The notes beneath the pieces are model-generated. The model was not told the origin of the DNA. It did not search any database and saw only the letters and a list, made by a program, of their open reading frames with translations. DNA of 64,000 bases from Octadecabacter temperatus (GTDB taxonomy: Bacteria; Pseudomonadota; Alphaproteobacteria; Rhodobacterales; Rhodobacteraceae). The DNA lies in contig NZ_CP012160.1 of assembly GCF_001187845.1 (NCBI RefSeq), positions 496,001 to 560,000 of the forward strand. The letters run 5' to 3'. The stretch's first letter is position 1; each line of letters opens with the position of its first letter. Position numbers and translations under genes: made by a program. Shown here in pieces: positions 36,274 to 45,293 of this stretch.

Positions 36274-36819
36274 TTGTCCAAGCTGTGGTTTTATTTTACG
36301 GTATCCGGTATTTTGTCGTCTGTTCAACCAGCGGTCGCTGAAGCCCCGATGCTTCAAAACTCCGGACCTGTCATCTATTTGGCGGATAACCTTAATGAGC
36401 CAGAAAGGCTTGGCTGGTGCATCGATACCGTCGGACGCGGACTGTCAAATGGGATCCAACTTCACTCGTGCAAGCCGGATAGCGAAGATAGCCGCAACCG
36501 AGATGTGTTGTTCACCTTTGATGCGGTAAGCCGACACATCGAACATGCTGAATATTCGGGGCTTTGCTTAGCGCTCAACGCGAGTTCAGCTGAAACGTCT
36601 TTGGGGCTCATTGATTGTGAAACAGGTGCGAGGGAACAGATGTTTTCATTTGATGAGGAGACTGGCGCGCTCCATCCCTTGGACCAGCCTAGTCAATGTT
36701 TGACAGCTGGACAAAACAGTCGGCAGGCGGGTCCATTTCAGTCGCGCTCGCTCGACGTGATCCCATGTGCCATGTCTGATCCATTACTCCGAACATGGAT
36801 GATAAAAAACGAGGACTGA
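36274..36819 (+). CDS. Secreted protein with ricin-type beta-trefoil features
   Basis: A 181-residue protein read from a TTG start preceded by GGAAGGAAA. This start gives a perfect signal peptide (MSKLWFYFTVSGILSSVQPA, cleavage after AVAEA), whereas the ATG 43 codons upstream does not. The mature part has repeats spaced as in a beta-trefoil: LGWCIDTVGRG, IQLHSCK, YSGLCLALNASS, LGLIDCETG and PSQCLTAGQNS, with cysteines likely to pair. Ricin-B-like domains bind carbohydrate, but the QxW motifs are weak here, so the call is tentative. It is the first gene of the multicopper oxidase operon. Confidence 0.6.
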   Translation: MSKLWFYFTVSGILSSVQPAVAEAPMLQNSGPVIYLADNLNEPERLGWCIDTVGRGLSNGIQLHSCKPDSEDSRNRDVLFTFDAVSRHIEHAEYSGLCLALNASSAETSLGLIDCETGAREQMFSFDEETGALHPLDQPSQCLTAGQNSRQAGPFQSRSLDVIPCAMSDPLLRTWMIKNED

Positions 36820-36864
36820 TCACCGCAAACATAAATTTCCACGACAAAAAAGGAGGCAATAAAA

Positions 36865-38391
36865 ATGGCAACAAGAAATCCCAAACGTGCACATATAAAT
36901 TCAACAAGTATGCCGAACGCAATCGTGTCTCGGCGTAAGCTGCTTTTGGGGTCTGTTTCCATTGCAGTTCTTGGTGGCGGATTTTCATTTGGTGCACATC
37001 GAGCGGTCGCTGGCAATGCGGATGCGTTCTATCGGTTGGTCGTCGACAACCTTGATGGTCGCCAAGTTTACAACGGAAAACCACTCGGGCCTATCATGCG
37101 CGTCGCGGCTGGTGAAACGTTGGATGTTGAGCTCGTCAATAATCTGCCTCCTTTGCATGATGATTGTACGGATAATCCCAATCAGCCTCACGGATTGAAT
37201 ACGACCAACTTCCATACCCATGGCCTCCACGTCTCACCAACGACAGATTCCACTGGGGAATTTGACGCCGACAATATCTTCGTGAGCGTGGTTCCTGAGG
37301 GGCAGATTGTGAGTTGTGAAGAGATCTGCGGTGTCGATGTCAAATCCCACTTTAGATATGGACGTAACCAATTCCGATTTGAAATACCTGAAAATCACGT
37401 ATCAGGGACGTTTTGGTACCACGCGCACAAACATGGATCATCGGCGGACCAAGTAAGCGATGGGCTCGCGGGGCCATTGATTATTGACGATGTTCCGGGG
37501 AGCATGCCGGAATACATTGAACAGGCCGTTGAGAAGATTTTTTTCATCACCAGCGAAGAAGTTCTTCTGGTCGACCAGGACGGCAGTGCTGTTGCCCCCA
37601 GTGAATTCACCATGCGCCCTGGAGAAGTGCAGCGTTGGCGTGTCATCAACGGAAGCGGGAATGGCGCGGATTACGCCTTCTTACGCCCCAGCATTTCTAA
37701 CTTGGAAATGCATCTGATTGCCTTCGATGGGCTTACGCTAGACAAGCGAGTCGCGGTTAATTTAGAGAACCTTGAGGCACCTTGGTTCAATCCTTCAGCA
37801 TTGGCTCCGGGAAACCGTGCGGACTTTATTGTGCGTGCACCAGCCGTATTGGATGCCACAACAATTTCAACTGCAGTCAAGTCATCCTTGGACGATTTGG
37901 CCAACGACAGTAACCTCGCTCGGTTCATCGATCTTCCGATCACCGTAGCAGGTTCCTCTGTTGCGGCGACATGGTCCGATGATGATGCGTTACCGGGCTC
38001 TGGGTTGGTTCCCTTTGACGACATTGAACTGCCAAAGCGCGAGCTTGCGTTCACGCGGCAGCGTACGATCGATCTCGAGGCTTTTGACGGAGAAATAGAA
38101 AAGACGCTGCAGTTGAATGCCGCAGAAGACTGGACTGTTTTCAACCGCACGCAGGTGCTTCATGTCTATCATATTCACGTAAACCCCTATCTGATTACCG
38201 AAATCGACGGGGAAACCCTCGCAGTAGATAGCCCACTGCGGCGCTGGCAGGACACGATAGGCATCCCCCTGACCGGTTCGGTCGCATTCAAGACGCGATA
38301 CGAAACGTTTACAGGAAAGTTCGTAATTCACTGCCATGTTCTTCCGCATGAAGATCAAGGTATGATGCAGGTTGTTGAAGTCGTAGCATAA
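36865..38391 (+). CDS. Tat-exported multicopper oxidase
   Basis: A 508-residue laccase/CueO-like enzyme that oxidises substrates and reduces oxygen to water at four coppers. The signal has the twin-arginine motif SRRKLLLGS. All four copper segments are present: NFHTHGLHVS, FWYHAHKHGS, LHVYHIHVNPY and HCHVLPHEDQGMMQ, where the last gives the type 1 cysteine with a methionine ten residues on. No methionine-rich loop like that of CueO is seen. A strong AGGAGG precedes the ATG. It lies between the secreted trefoil protein gene and a two-component system. Confidence 0.93.
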   Translation: MATRNPKRAHINSTSMPNAIVSRRKLLLGSVSIAVLGGGFSFGAHRAVAGNADAFYRLVVDNLDGRQVYNGKPLGPIMRVAAGETLDVELVNNLPPLHDDCTDNPNQPHGLNTTNFHTHGLHVSPTTDSTGEFDADNIFVSVVPEGQIVSCEEICGVDVKSHFRYGRNQFRFEIPENHVSGTFWYHAHKHGSSADQVSDGLAGPLIIDDVPGSMPEYIEQAVEKIFFITSEEVLLVDQDGSAVAPSEFTMRPGEVQRWRVINGSGNGADYAFLRPSISNLEMHLIAFDGLTLDKRVAVNLENLEAPWFNPSALAPGNRADFIVRAPAVLDATTISTAVKSSLDDLANDSNLARFIDLPITVAGSSVAATWSDDDALPGSGLVPFDDIELPKRELAFTRQRTIDLEAFDGEIEKTLQLNAAEDWTVFNRTQVLHVYHIHVNPYLITEIDGETLAVDSPLRRWQDTIGIPLTGSVAFKTRYETFTGKFVIHCHVLPHEDQGMMQVVEVVA

Positions 38392-38408
38392 AGCTGGGGA
38401 ACCTTAGT

Positions 38409-39131
38409 TTGCATAAATCAGCCCACAGCATACTGATCGTCGATGACTCAAAGGATATTAGGGATTCCTTAGCAACGTATTTGCGTAGGAACGGCTTTCG
38501 AATTGTTGTGGCCGAAGATGCAGCGGCAGCCAGGCTGTGTCTGCGTGAGGCCGCATTTGATCTTGTGCTACTGGACATCATGATGCCGGGTGAGGATGGA
38601 TTTAGCCTTTGCCGTTGGCTACTGGCCAACAAGGATACGCCGGTTATTTTTCTGACAGCAATGACAAGTGAAACCGATCGAATTGTTGGGCTTGAACTCG
38701 GTGCCGACGATTATGTTGTCAAACCTTTCAACCCGCGGGAATTGCTTGCGCGGGTGCGTGTCGCTTTGCGTCGCCGCGCGCCCAAAGTGGATGAGGTGGA
38801 ATTCAAAGTTCGCAAATTTGACGAATGGTTACATGATTCAGCACAAAATGAATTACGCTCTGAGAATGGCAACGTTGTCGAGTTGACGACCTATGAAAAC
38901 CGGTTGCTTTCGATCCTTTTAGATCATCCCAACACTGTTTTGTCCCGGGCTGTGTTGCTTGACTACGTCGTTGGCCGTGAGGAAAAAGCCTATGATCGTG
39001 CAATCGACAATCAAATCGGCCGGCTGCGAAAAAAACTCGAACAGGATGCATCAAACCCGACGTTGCTTCGGACTGTTTGGGGGGGCGGATATCAATTGGT
39101 TGCTGTCGTGACAGAATTGGGCGGCGAATGA
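38409..39131 (+). CDS. OmpR-family response regulator of the multicopper oxidase operon
   Basis: A 240-residue regulator with a TTG start preceded by GGGGA (MHKSAHSILIVDDSKDIRDS). The phospho-acceptor aspartate is in FDLVLLDIMMPGEDGFSLCR and the switch lysine in LGADDYVVKPFNPRELLARV. The winged-helix part contains LTTYENRLLSILLDHPNTVL and RAIDNQIGRLRKKLEQDASN. It begins 17 bases after the oxidase gene and overlaps the kinase gene by four bases, so all belong to one transcript. Confidence 0.9.
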   Translation: MHKSAHSILIVDDSKDIRDSLATYLRRNGFRIVVAEDAAAARLCLREAAFDLVLLDIMMPGEDGFSLCRWLLANKDTPVIFLTAMTSETDRIVGLELGADDYVVKPFNPRELLARVRVALRRRAPKVDEVEFKVRKFDEWLHDSAQNELRSENGNVVELTTYENRLLSILLDHPNTVLSRAVLLDYVVGREEKAYDRAIDNQIGRLRKKLEQDASNPTLLRTVWGGGYQLVAVVTELGGE

Positions 39132-40477
39132 AGCGCCTCGGACCCTTTTTTAGCAAGCTTGGAACCCAACTCATCGTTTTGCTTGGCGTCAGTATTTTGA
39201 TTTCCTTTGTCGTCGCGATGATCGCTACTACACTATTTCAACGAGCGAATGATCAATCTTCTCGTGATCAATCGGCGGCGTCGCGGGTTGTCGAGTTGTT
39301 TCAAGCCTTGGATGGCTTGTCAGAAACTGAACGCTCTGCAGTTTCAAAAGCTGCCTCAAATCGCACAACAACAATCAGCGTTTCGCAAACGCCGTCGGTT
39401 ATTGAAACGGCAGACAGCGAACGTTCCAGAGCGCTTGTCGCGCGAGTGCGAGAAGACGTGCGAATTCAAAGTGTCACTGGATCGATCTTGTCTCGCGCAC
39501 TACCTAACGCATCAATAGATGACCGGAATTCCGCGCGGAGCCGTGAAGTGATTGCAATATCTGCCGAACTATCAGACGGAACTTGGCTAAATTTTCGATC
39601 CAGAGCGCCCCAGCGCTGGTACACAAATTCAGACCTGAAATTTATTACATCGATTTTTTTTCTAACGGTCGCGTCGGTCAGTATCGTGTCGGGACTGTTT
39701 GTGGGCCGCATCATCGCACCGGTGAAGGCGCTGTCGGCCGCCGCGCGCTCTTCAATGAGCGGGCCCGGATCTACGAAAGTCAAGGAAAGCGGTCCGTCCG
39801 AATTGAGAGATGCCGCGCGCGCGTTCAATTCTATGCAAGATGAGATTGAACGCTTTGACAGTGAGCGAAAACGAACTGTCGCGGCGCTGGGACATGATCT
39901 TAGAACACCGCTCACAAGTTTGCGTATTAGCGTCGAAGATATAGGTGAAGACGATCTAAGAGATCGCATGATCAGAAATTTGGAAGAGTTAACCCGTATG
40001 GCAGATGGGCTGGTAAATTTTGCACATGTAGGGGTCGAAGAGGATCTAACAGACAAAGTTGAACTCTCCGCATTGATTGCAACTATCTGCGCTGACGCAA
40101 ATATCCCGTTCAAAAGCTGCGGCGAAACATATGTAGTCGGTGGACAAGTTAGTCTTGCTCGAGCTCTTAGAAACATAACAGATAATGCGATCAAATACGG
40201 AGAGAACGCCCGGGCAGAACTGCGATCAAGCAAAGGAATTGCACACATTACTGTGTCAGACGAAGGCCAAGGTTTGGGTACAGTAGACTTAGAAAGCTTA
40301 TTCCAACCGTTCGTTCGAGGTGACAGCAGTCGTAATTTAGAAACGGGGGGGGCTGGCCTAGGGCTCTCTACCTCCCGTCGGGTTGTACAGGCGCATGATG
40401 GATCAATTCATCTGGCGCGCAATGAAGCGGGAGGGTTAACTGTGGAAATTAGGTTTCCTCTACCTTTCTTGAGCTAG
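39128..40477 (+). CDS. Sensor histidine kinase of the multicopper oxidase operon
   Basis: A 449-residue sensor kinase: first membrane helix at about residues 15-37, a periplasmic domain of about 130 residues, a second helix (FITSIFFLTVASVSIVSGLF), a HAMP linker, the histidine in AALGHDLRTPLTSLRISVED, N box ALRNITDNAIKYGENA, G1 box VSDEGQGLGTVD and G2 box GGAGLGLSTSRRVV. The ATG lies in the stop of the regulator gene (ATGA). Being co-transcribed with a multicopper oxidase, it may sense copper or a phenolic or envelope signal; this is inference from position only. Confidence 0.88.
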   Translation: MKRLGPFFSKLGTQLIVLLGVSILISFVVAMIATTLFQRANDQSSRDQSAASRVVELFQALDGLSETERSAVSKAASNRTTTISVSQTPSVIETADSERSRALVARVREDVRIQSVTGSILSRALPNASIDDRNSARSREVIAISAELSDGTWLNFRSRAPQRWYTNSDLKFITSIFFLTVASVSIVSGLFVGRIIAPVKALSAAARSSMSGPGSTKVKESGPSELRDAARAFNSMQDEIERFDSERKRTVAALGHDLRTPLTSLRISVEDIGEDDLRDRMIRNLEELTRMADGLVNFAHVGVEEDLTDKVELSALIATICADANIPFKSCGETYVVGGQVSLARALRNITDNAIKYGENARAELRSSKGIAHITVSDEGQGLGTVDLESLFQPFVRGDSSRNLETGGAGLGLSTSRRVVQAHDGSIHLARNEAGGLTVEIRFPLPFLS

Positions 40478-41645
40478 CAACCTATCAAGCTGATCAAGAT
40501 CATGAAATATTGGCAATTGTAGGCACGCAACACGACCAACCCGCTGACACGAAGCGGGAGCATCGTGATCCAATAATACTACGGCAACGTATCAATGTCC
40601 GCTATAATGGACTGCTCTGCCTTATGTATCAAACCACCAGCAATCTACCCAATAAAAGCAAGTTTGTGACTCCATAATGCAGGTATGGAACACACGCTAT
40701 TCGGACTTATCAAAAAGTGCGACGAGATTGCGGGCCAGCACAAGGCCGCTATAGTCGCCATCGAGGTCGATCTTCTCGCCAGGACTTTTGCATGTCCCTC
40801 AAGCCCTGACGTCAGACAATTCACGCCAACCGACAATCTTGTTGGCAAACGTATCAATAACGAATGCCACATAGACGAACCCTTGCTAGGTTGAGACGCT
40901 AGTGAAGTCCGGCACCCAGATTAGGTCTAGCATTGTCGCACGGAACCGCCTGTTCTCTCGGTCCATTGGGTATAGCAAGGATTTGTCCGGCCACGTCGTT
41001 TTGATCTTCTTCCCGCGCCGAACCCCTTCGATGCCTATGTCACGCATGAGCCGTTCAACGGTACAGCGGGCGATGCCAAACTTCTAACGTTTCATCGCAT
41101 GCCAAAGTTTGCGCGCACGATAGACCCATAAGTTACCAGTCCCATCACTGGGTTTAATGCAGTGTCACGTTTGGCGCGATCCGGCGCTTTGTCTGGGTCA
41201 TTCTCCAAAGCCAAATGCGTATAGAATACGGAAGGGCCAATCTGCAGCACACGGCTGTCGTCACACCATCATGTTGACCACTGTCCGTCTCAGTGCGTCG
41301 AGCTTACGCACGAATCGTATCAGGCGCACAGCCGACCTTTGGCGGAATCGATTTGATTACAGCAGACTAGCTGCCAAATTCACCTTGATGTTCGAACACC
41401 ATCCGCACGGTTCGTTCGCTCACCTCAGGTGAATATCAGTTGCCACATTTTTCTTCTCCAAAACGCAGCATCTTTACTTGTGGGTCTCCGGCAAACAAGG
41501 GCCAGTTCACTAACCTATTTTTCAATTCTAGATGGCTGTTGCCTTGGGCATCGGCTGGGCGGCAATATTCCCGTTGAAATGCAAGGTTCCCATTCCATGA
41601 AACCTAATCGCGGGTACCAAAAAATTCTCTTTATGTTGCGTACGC
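40478..41645. other. Gene-free region around the IS remnant
   Basis: About 1.2 kb with no intact gene. It holds the IS3-type remnant (40815-41427). Left of it is a short repeat CCCGCT/AGCGGG near 40540-40558 without a T run. A stretch at 40680-40810 is open on both strands but matches nothing I recognise, and 41430-41645 may be further decayed mobile DNA. The promoters or terminators of the flanking genes were not resolved. Confidence 0.45.
40815..41427 (-). mobile_element. Decayed IS3-family insertion sequence (transposase remnant)
   Basis: Translating the minus strand in successive frames gives pieces of both IS3 reading frames. The OrfA-like start is VSERTVRMVFEHQGEFGS, then SAVIKSIPPKVGCAPDTIRA. 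OrfB pieces are VFYTHLALENDPDKAPDRAK, then WVYRARKLWHAMKR and KFGIARCTVERLMRDIGIEG, VRRGKKIKTTW, MLDLIWVPDFTSVSTQQGFV and YVAFVIDTFANKIVGWREL with the first catalytic aspartates. Several stop codons and at least one frameshift interrupt it, the middle is deleted and the C-terminal third is missing. No terminal inverted repeats were found. Confidence 0.75.
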
Positions 41646-42416
41646 CTAATCGATCTGAAATTTTAGGGTGGCCTCGACGGCGTTGCCTCCCGCCACATAC
41701 GGGCGGTGATCATTTGAGTTGAGTGCGATTCTTAATACATAGTCGCCAGGCATAAGCGCGCCAACTTCATAACGATCTTCGTAAAGGCGACCAAGCTTTA
41801 GGCCATTAAGATAGACGTGCGCGTGACCTTCATTCGGCGCGTGGGGCGCATCATCTGAGGCACGGACAAAGATGAAACTCTCAAGCGCAAGGTTGACTTC
41901 AAAACCTGCGGCGTTGACCGCGGGGCCAGAGGTGAAGGATATTGCTGGGGAAGGCTCTGCTTCTACACCTTGAGACATGTCGTGGTTCATCATGCCTCCG
42001 TCACTTTCCTGAAATGGGCGCAAAACACGAACACCGACTTTGCTCCCATCGTTGAATTCTAAGGAAACGGATTGATAGGACCCTTCTTCGAACTCGCCGT
42101 TTGGCACCGAAAGCATCATGTGAGCCCCATCCATTGCCAAGAGCCCTTGGCCGTTCGCAGGGATGACTAGTGATCCCGTTTGTTCGGTGTTCATAATATG
42201 CGCTTGCCCACCGGATTCAGATCGAACGCCAGTTAGCGCGACGGCGTCACCCTCATTCGTCATAGTCAATGTAACCATAAACATGTTGCCATTTGCGCCC
42301 ATTGGGGCCGCACGGGCATTTAGTACAGTTATGGTACCTTCTATGGGGAGGGATTCGAAATAGAATGCCGTTCCAACGACAATGATGCCAAAAATTGCGC
42401 CTATTCGCTTTATCAT
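41646..42416 (-). CDS. PCu(A)C-like copper chaperone domain protein
   Basis: A 256-residue protein anchored or exported by MIKRIGAIFGIIVVGTAFYF. Residues of about 30-130 resemble the PCu(A)C periplasmic copper chaperone (PF04314): a His-x-Met in GQAHIMNTEQ, then MDGAHMMLSVPNGEF, approximating the H(M)x10Mx21HxM pattern. An extra C-terminal beta domain follows with HAPNEGHAHVYLNGLKLGRL, and NHDMSQG adds more potential ligands. The start has GGAAAGG upstream; an ATG nine codons earlier is in the shared control region. The gene is divergent from a polytopic membrane protein gene. Confidence 0.65.
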   Translation of the reverse strand: MIKRIGAIFGIIVVGTAFYFESLPIEGTITVLNARAAPMGANGNMFMVTLTMTNEGDAVALTGVRSESGGQAHIMNTEQTGSLVIPANGQGLLAMDGAHMMLSVPNGEFEEGSYQSVSLEFNDGSKVGVRVLRPFQESDGGMMNHDMSQGVEAEPSPAISFTSGPAVNAAGFEVNLALESFIFVRASDDAPHAPNEGHAHVYLNGLKLGRLYEDRYEVGALMPGDYVLRIALNSNDHRPYVAGGNAVEATLKFQID

Positions 42417-42441
42417 AATTCTTGCCTTTCCGAGCACATTC

Positions 42442-42455
42442 ATATGTATACTAAT
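42442..42455. promoter_or_regulatory. Operator-like palindrome between the PCu(A)C-like and membrane protein genes
   Basis: ATATGTATACTAAT matches the nicotinate-island motif ATTTGTATACTAAT at 13 of 14 positions. It includes TATACT, which with six further bases leads to the ATG at 42459, so it overlaps the plus-strand -10 region. Confidence 0.55.
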
Positions 42456-42458
42456 GAC

Positions 42459-43868
42459 ATGAGGCCAAAACTGAAACCAATTTTTCCGTTGCTCGCCGCG
42501 CTTCTTCTGAAAAGTGGAGCGGCACATGGGCATGCTGCAGATCAAGGCTTTGTTCTTTTGTTGCCCACCGCCGCCTATATTTCTGGGGGTACAGCGGTCG
42601 TCGCCGCCACTATCGCCCTCTTGTTCATTCTGAGAGCCAGTGTCCTAGATAGGGTTTTGTCACCAATTGATACAGGGCTATCGCGGGGCCGACTACGACC
42701 GCAAAAACTTTTACAGTTTGTGTCGTCAGGCGGGTTTCTTGCATTGATTTGGCTCGGGATTTCGGGTCCAACAGATCCTCAAGCCAATTTGATGCCCCTT
42801 GTGCTATGGACAGTATGGTGGATGGCCATGTTTGTGGTTCAGGGCTTTGTTTTCGACATTTGGCGACTGTTTAATCCGTTGGTGGGCTTTTACGACTTCT
42901 TAATGTCAGGTCACAAGTCGCCGCTACGGCTTTCTAAGAAACTGTCGGTTTGGCCTGCTGTTCTAGTTTTCACTGCCTTTATGGGTTTTGTGTTGGCGGA
43001 TACTGCACCGAACGACCCAGAGCGTCTTGCATGGTTCGCGTTCATGTACTGGCTATTTACTTTTCTCGGAATGACGCTGTTTGGTCGTGACGCTTGGCTC
43101 CGTCAGGTCGAATGTTTCACCGTGTTGTTCGACCTACTTGGTACAATGCGTATCGCTGGTGGACTAAAGACTGTGAAGTTGGGATTCCCGGGATGGCAAG
43201 CTTTTCAGAGCAAGGAATTTGGGCTTAGTCATGCAATGTTTGTCCTCGTTCTTCTTGCTTCCGGCAGTTTTGACGGGTTGCATGAAACTTTCTGGTGGCT
43301 TGCGAAGTTGGGTGTAAACCCTTTGGAGTACCCAGGTCGTACTGCAATGGTTGCATCGACAACCCTTGGCTTAGCTGCTGGAATCATCTCGTTGACTTTG
43401 CTTTTCGCGGGGGCCGTTTGGGTTGGGCTGTTAGCCGTAACGCATCATGATGAGCACACATTACCCAAGTTCAAACAGGCATTCATTCGTTTTTCCATTA
43501 CACTGCTACCAATCGCTATTGGGTATCATTTCGCGCATTACTTTGTGTCATTCCTTGTCCAAATTCAGGTTGTCGTGGCGACATTGGCGGATCCTTTGGC
43601 AAAGGGCTGGAACCTGTTCGGATTGGGCGGTGTACGGGTCAAAGTCGGCTTTCTCACGGTGCCAGAAACGGTCAAATTAATTTGGCTGTTTCAGGCCGGA
43701 ATCGTCGTCCTTTCGCATGTTCTGGCTGTACTCTTGAGTCACAAAACTGCTGAAATGTTCTGCACTCGGCGTCAAAACGTCCTGAGGCTTCAGTTAGGTT
43801 TATCTTTTGTTATGGTGGTTTACACGATTTTTGGTCTCTGGCTATTGGCAAGTCCGAGAGGAGTTTGA
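42459..43868 (+). CDS. Polytopic membrane protein of unknown function
   Basis: A 469-residue protein starting MRPKLKPIFPLLAALLLKSG, a signal-like segment ending in AAHGHAADQ. About eleven hydrophobic helices follow. Histidines cluster in loops and helices: SHAMFVLVL, GLHETFWW, VTHHDEHTLP and GYHFAHYFVSFLV, which could bind haem or metal. No transporter signature is recognised. An ATG five codons upstream lies within the operator palindrome and is less likely. The lack of a ribosome site and the placing of TATACT suggest a leaderless transcript. It is followed by the LIV-type transporter operon and may be part of the same regulon. Confidence 0.7.
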   Translation: MRPKLKPIFPLLAALLLKSGAAHGHAADQGFVLLLPTAAYISGGTAVVAATIALLFILRASVLDRVLSPIDTGLSRGRLRPQKLLQFVSSGGFLALIWLGISGPTDPQANLMPLVLWTVWWMAMFVVQGFVFDIWRLFNPLVGFYDFLMSGHKSPLRLSKKLSVWPAVLVFTAFMGFVLADTAPNDPERLAWFAFMYWLFTFLGMTLFGRDAWLRQVECFTVLFDLLGTMRIAGGLKTVKLGFPGWQAFQSKEFGLSHAMFVLVLLASGSFDGLHETFWWLAKLGVNPLEYPGRTAMVASTTLGLAAGIISLTLLFAGAVWVGLLAVTHHDEHTLPKFKQAFIRFSITLLPIAIGYHFAHYFVSFLVQIQVVVATLADPLAKGWNLFGLGGVRVKVGFLTVPETVKLIWLFQAGIVVLSHVLAVLLSHKTAEMFCTRRQNVLRLQLGLSFVMVVYTIFGLWLLASPRGV

Positions 43869-43903
43869 AAAAACTGTAGACATTTCATTTGTATACATAC
43901 AAA
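43865..43903 (+). promoter_or_regulatory. Promoter and operator of the LIV-type transporter operon
   Basis: TTGAAA (43865-43870) is a possible -35 element, with TTTGTA 17 bases on as a weak -10. TTTGTAT-AC-ATACAAA (43888-43903) is a perfect 7-base inverted repeat and contains the GTATAC core of the island's shared motif. Confidence 0.55.
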
Positions 43904-43953
43904 CTAAACCCATAAGCGGCACAAGCTGCACCAGATCAATAGGGAAAATTACA

Positions 43954-45258
43954 ATGACACATGGAACTAAGAAACATACCCATATGAACCGCAGAACGGC
44001 ACTGACCGGTCTGGGAGCTGGCGTTGGGGCATTGGCTGCAGCAGGCGTTGTGCCCGGGTCACTTGGATTTGCACAAGCGCAAAGTTCTGCACCGATTAAG
44101 ATTGGCTTCCAAAAGCATGCAACCGGCATCGGCGCCGCATATGGTCGTTGGTATGGTGCGACCACTGACGCTGCCGTAAAACGGATCAATGACAACGGTG
44201 GCATCAATGGCCGCCCAGTAGAAGTTGTTGTTGAGGATGATGCAACCGATCCGGGCCGTGGCGCTGAAGTGCTTGAAAAGTTCGCAACACAGCATGAATG
44301 CGACGTCGCATTTGGCGCCCTTTTTAGCCACGTAGTCATCGGCTCAGCCCCGCGCGCTGGTGAGTTGAAGCTTCCGTACTTTGTGGTTTCTGAGGGTCAC
44401 CACGTCGCAGGCGGCATGCTGAACCGATACACGCTTCAGCCAGGTATCACGGATGTGAAAAGCCAAGTTCAGTCGATGGCGCCGTTTGTCGCCAACAATC
44501 TTGGTAAGAAAGTCACAATGATTTATCCTGATTTCGCGTTCGGTCATGACCATCGTGACTTCTTCTCTGAAGCCATCGAAGCGCAAGGCGGCGAAGTTAT
44601 CGCTAAGATCGCCGTGCCCCCAACAGAAACAACGTTTACACGTTACTTCCCGAATATCCCACGAGATACCGACGTTATCTACCACGTCATGGTCGGACCT
44701 GCTGTTTTGACATTCGTCAAAGAACTCGGAGAATTCTTTGGTCCCAATCGCCCCGAGCTGTTTGGCTTTATCGACAGCCTTGAAGCCGTCGACATCAAAA
44801 GCCCAGGTTTGGAATTCCTCGAGGGGTCATATTTCTGGGAAGGCATGCCTCGTCATGCGCAAGCCAACGACACCGAGTTCCAAAAGAATTACCGTGCAGC
44901 GGTGGGTTGTAATGATCGTGGGGCTGCTGTGGATGATCCGTCCAACGTGTCGACTTACGCACACATGTTCGGTTGCTGGGAAACGCTCAACATCATCAAA
45001 GCCGGTATGGAGTCAGCTAATTACCAAGGACCACAAGATCGTCCTAAGTTGATTGAAGCGGTGGAAGCGATGTCTGCTCTTCCGGCCTCGGATGACTATC
45101 CACAAGGTGATAAGCTGTTTAACGGAAAAACACACCAGACGTTTGGACAGCAGTATATCTCCAAGGTTACGGATGGGACTCTTGTGGTTGAACACACTGC
45201 TTCAATCGAAGACGGATTGTACGAAGATGAAGTCGATTACACGACCCAGTCTCTTTGA
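43954..45258 (+). CDS. LIV-type ABC transporter substrate-binding protein
   Basis: A 434-residue periplasmic binding protein of the amide/urea/branched-chain type. The start has a twin-arginine-like signal (MNRRTALTGLGAG within the first 40 residues, cleavage near AQAQS). The mature protein begins PIKIGFQKHATGIGAAYGRW and shows VKRINDNGGINGRPVEVVVE, GALFSHVVIGSAPRAGELKL and KKVTMIYPDFAFGHDHRDFF. AGGG precedes the ATG. The linkage and shared operator suggest nicotinate or a related carboxylated N-heterocycle as ligand, but the family binds many compounds. Confidence 0.85.
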   Translation: MTHGTKKHTHMNRRTALTGLGAGVGALAAAGVVPGSLGFAQAQSSAPIKIGFQKHATGIGAAYGRWYGATTDAAVKRINDNGGINGRPVEVVVEDDATDPGRGAEVLEKFATQHECDVAFGALFSHVVIGSAPRAGELKLPYFVVSEGHHVAGGMLNRYTLQPGITDVKSQVQSMAPFVANNLGKKVTMIYPDFAFGHDHRDFFSEAIEAQGGEVIAKIAVPPTETTFTRYFPNIPRDTDVIYHVMVGPAVLTFVKELGEFFGPNRPELFGFIDSLEAVDIKSPGLEFLEGSYFWEGMPRHAQANDTEFQKNYRAAVGCNDRGAAVDDPSNVSTYAHMFGCWETLNIIKAGMESANYQGPQDRPKLIEAVEAMSALPASDDYPQGDKLFNGKTHQTFGQQYISKVTDGTLVVEHTASIEDGLYEDEVDYTTQSL

Positions 45259-45293
45259 TCCTGACTTTAATATTTAACTAAGCGAGATCACCT

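Noticed and set aside
40540..40558. CCCGCT/AGCGGG hairpin after the second kinase gene
   Set aside because: The stem is only six bases and no T run follows on either strand, so it was not called a terminator.
40680..40894. Small plus- and minus-strand open frames left of the IS remnant
   Set aside because: Neither has a ribosome site or a recognisable domain, and the right part overlaps transposase remnants.
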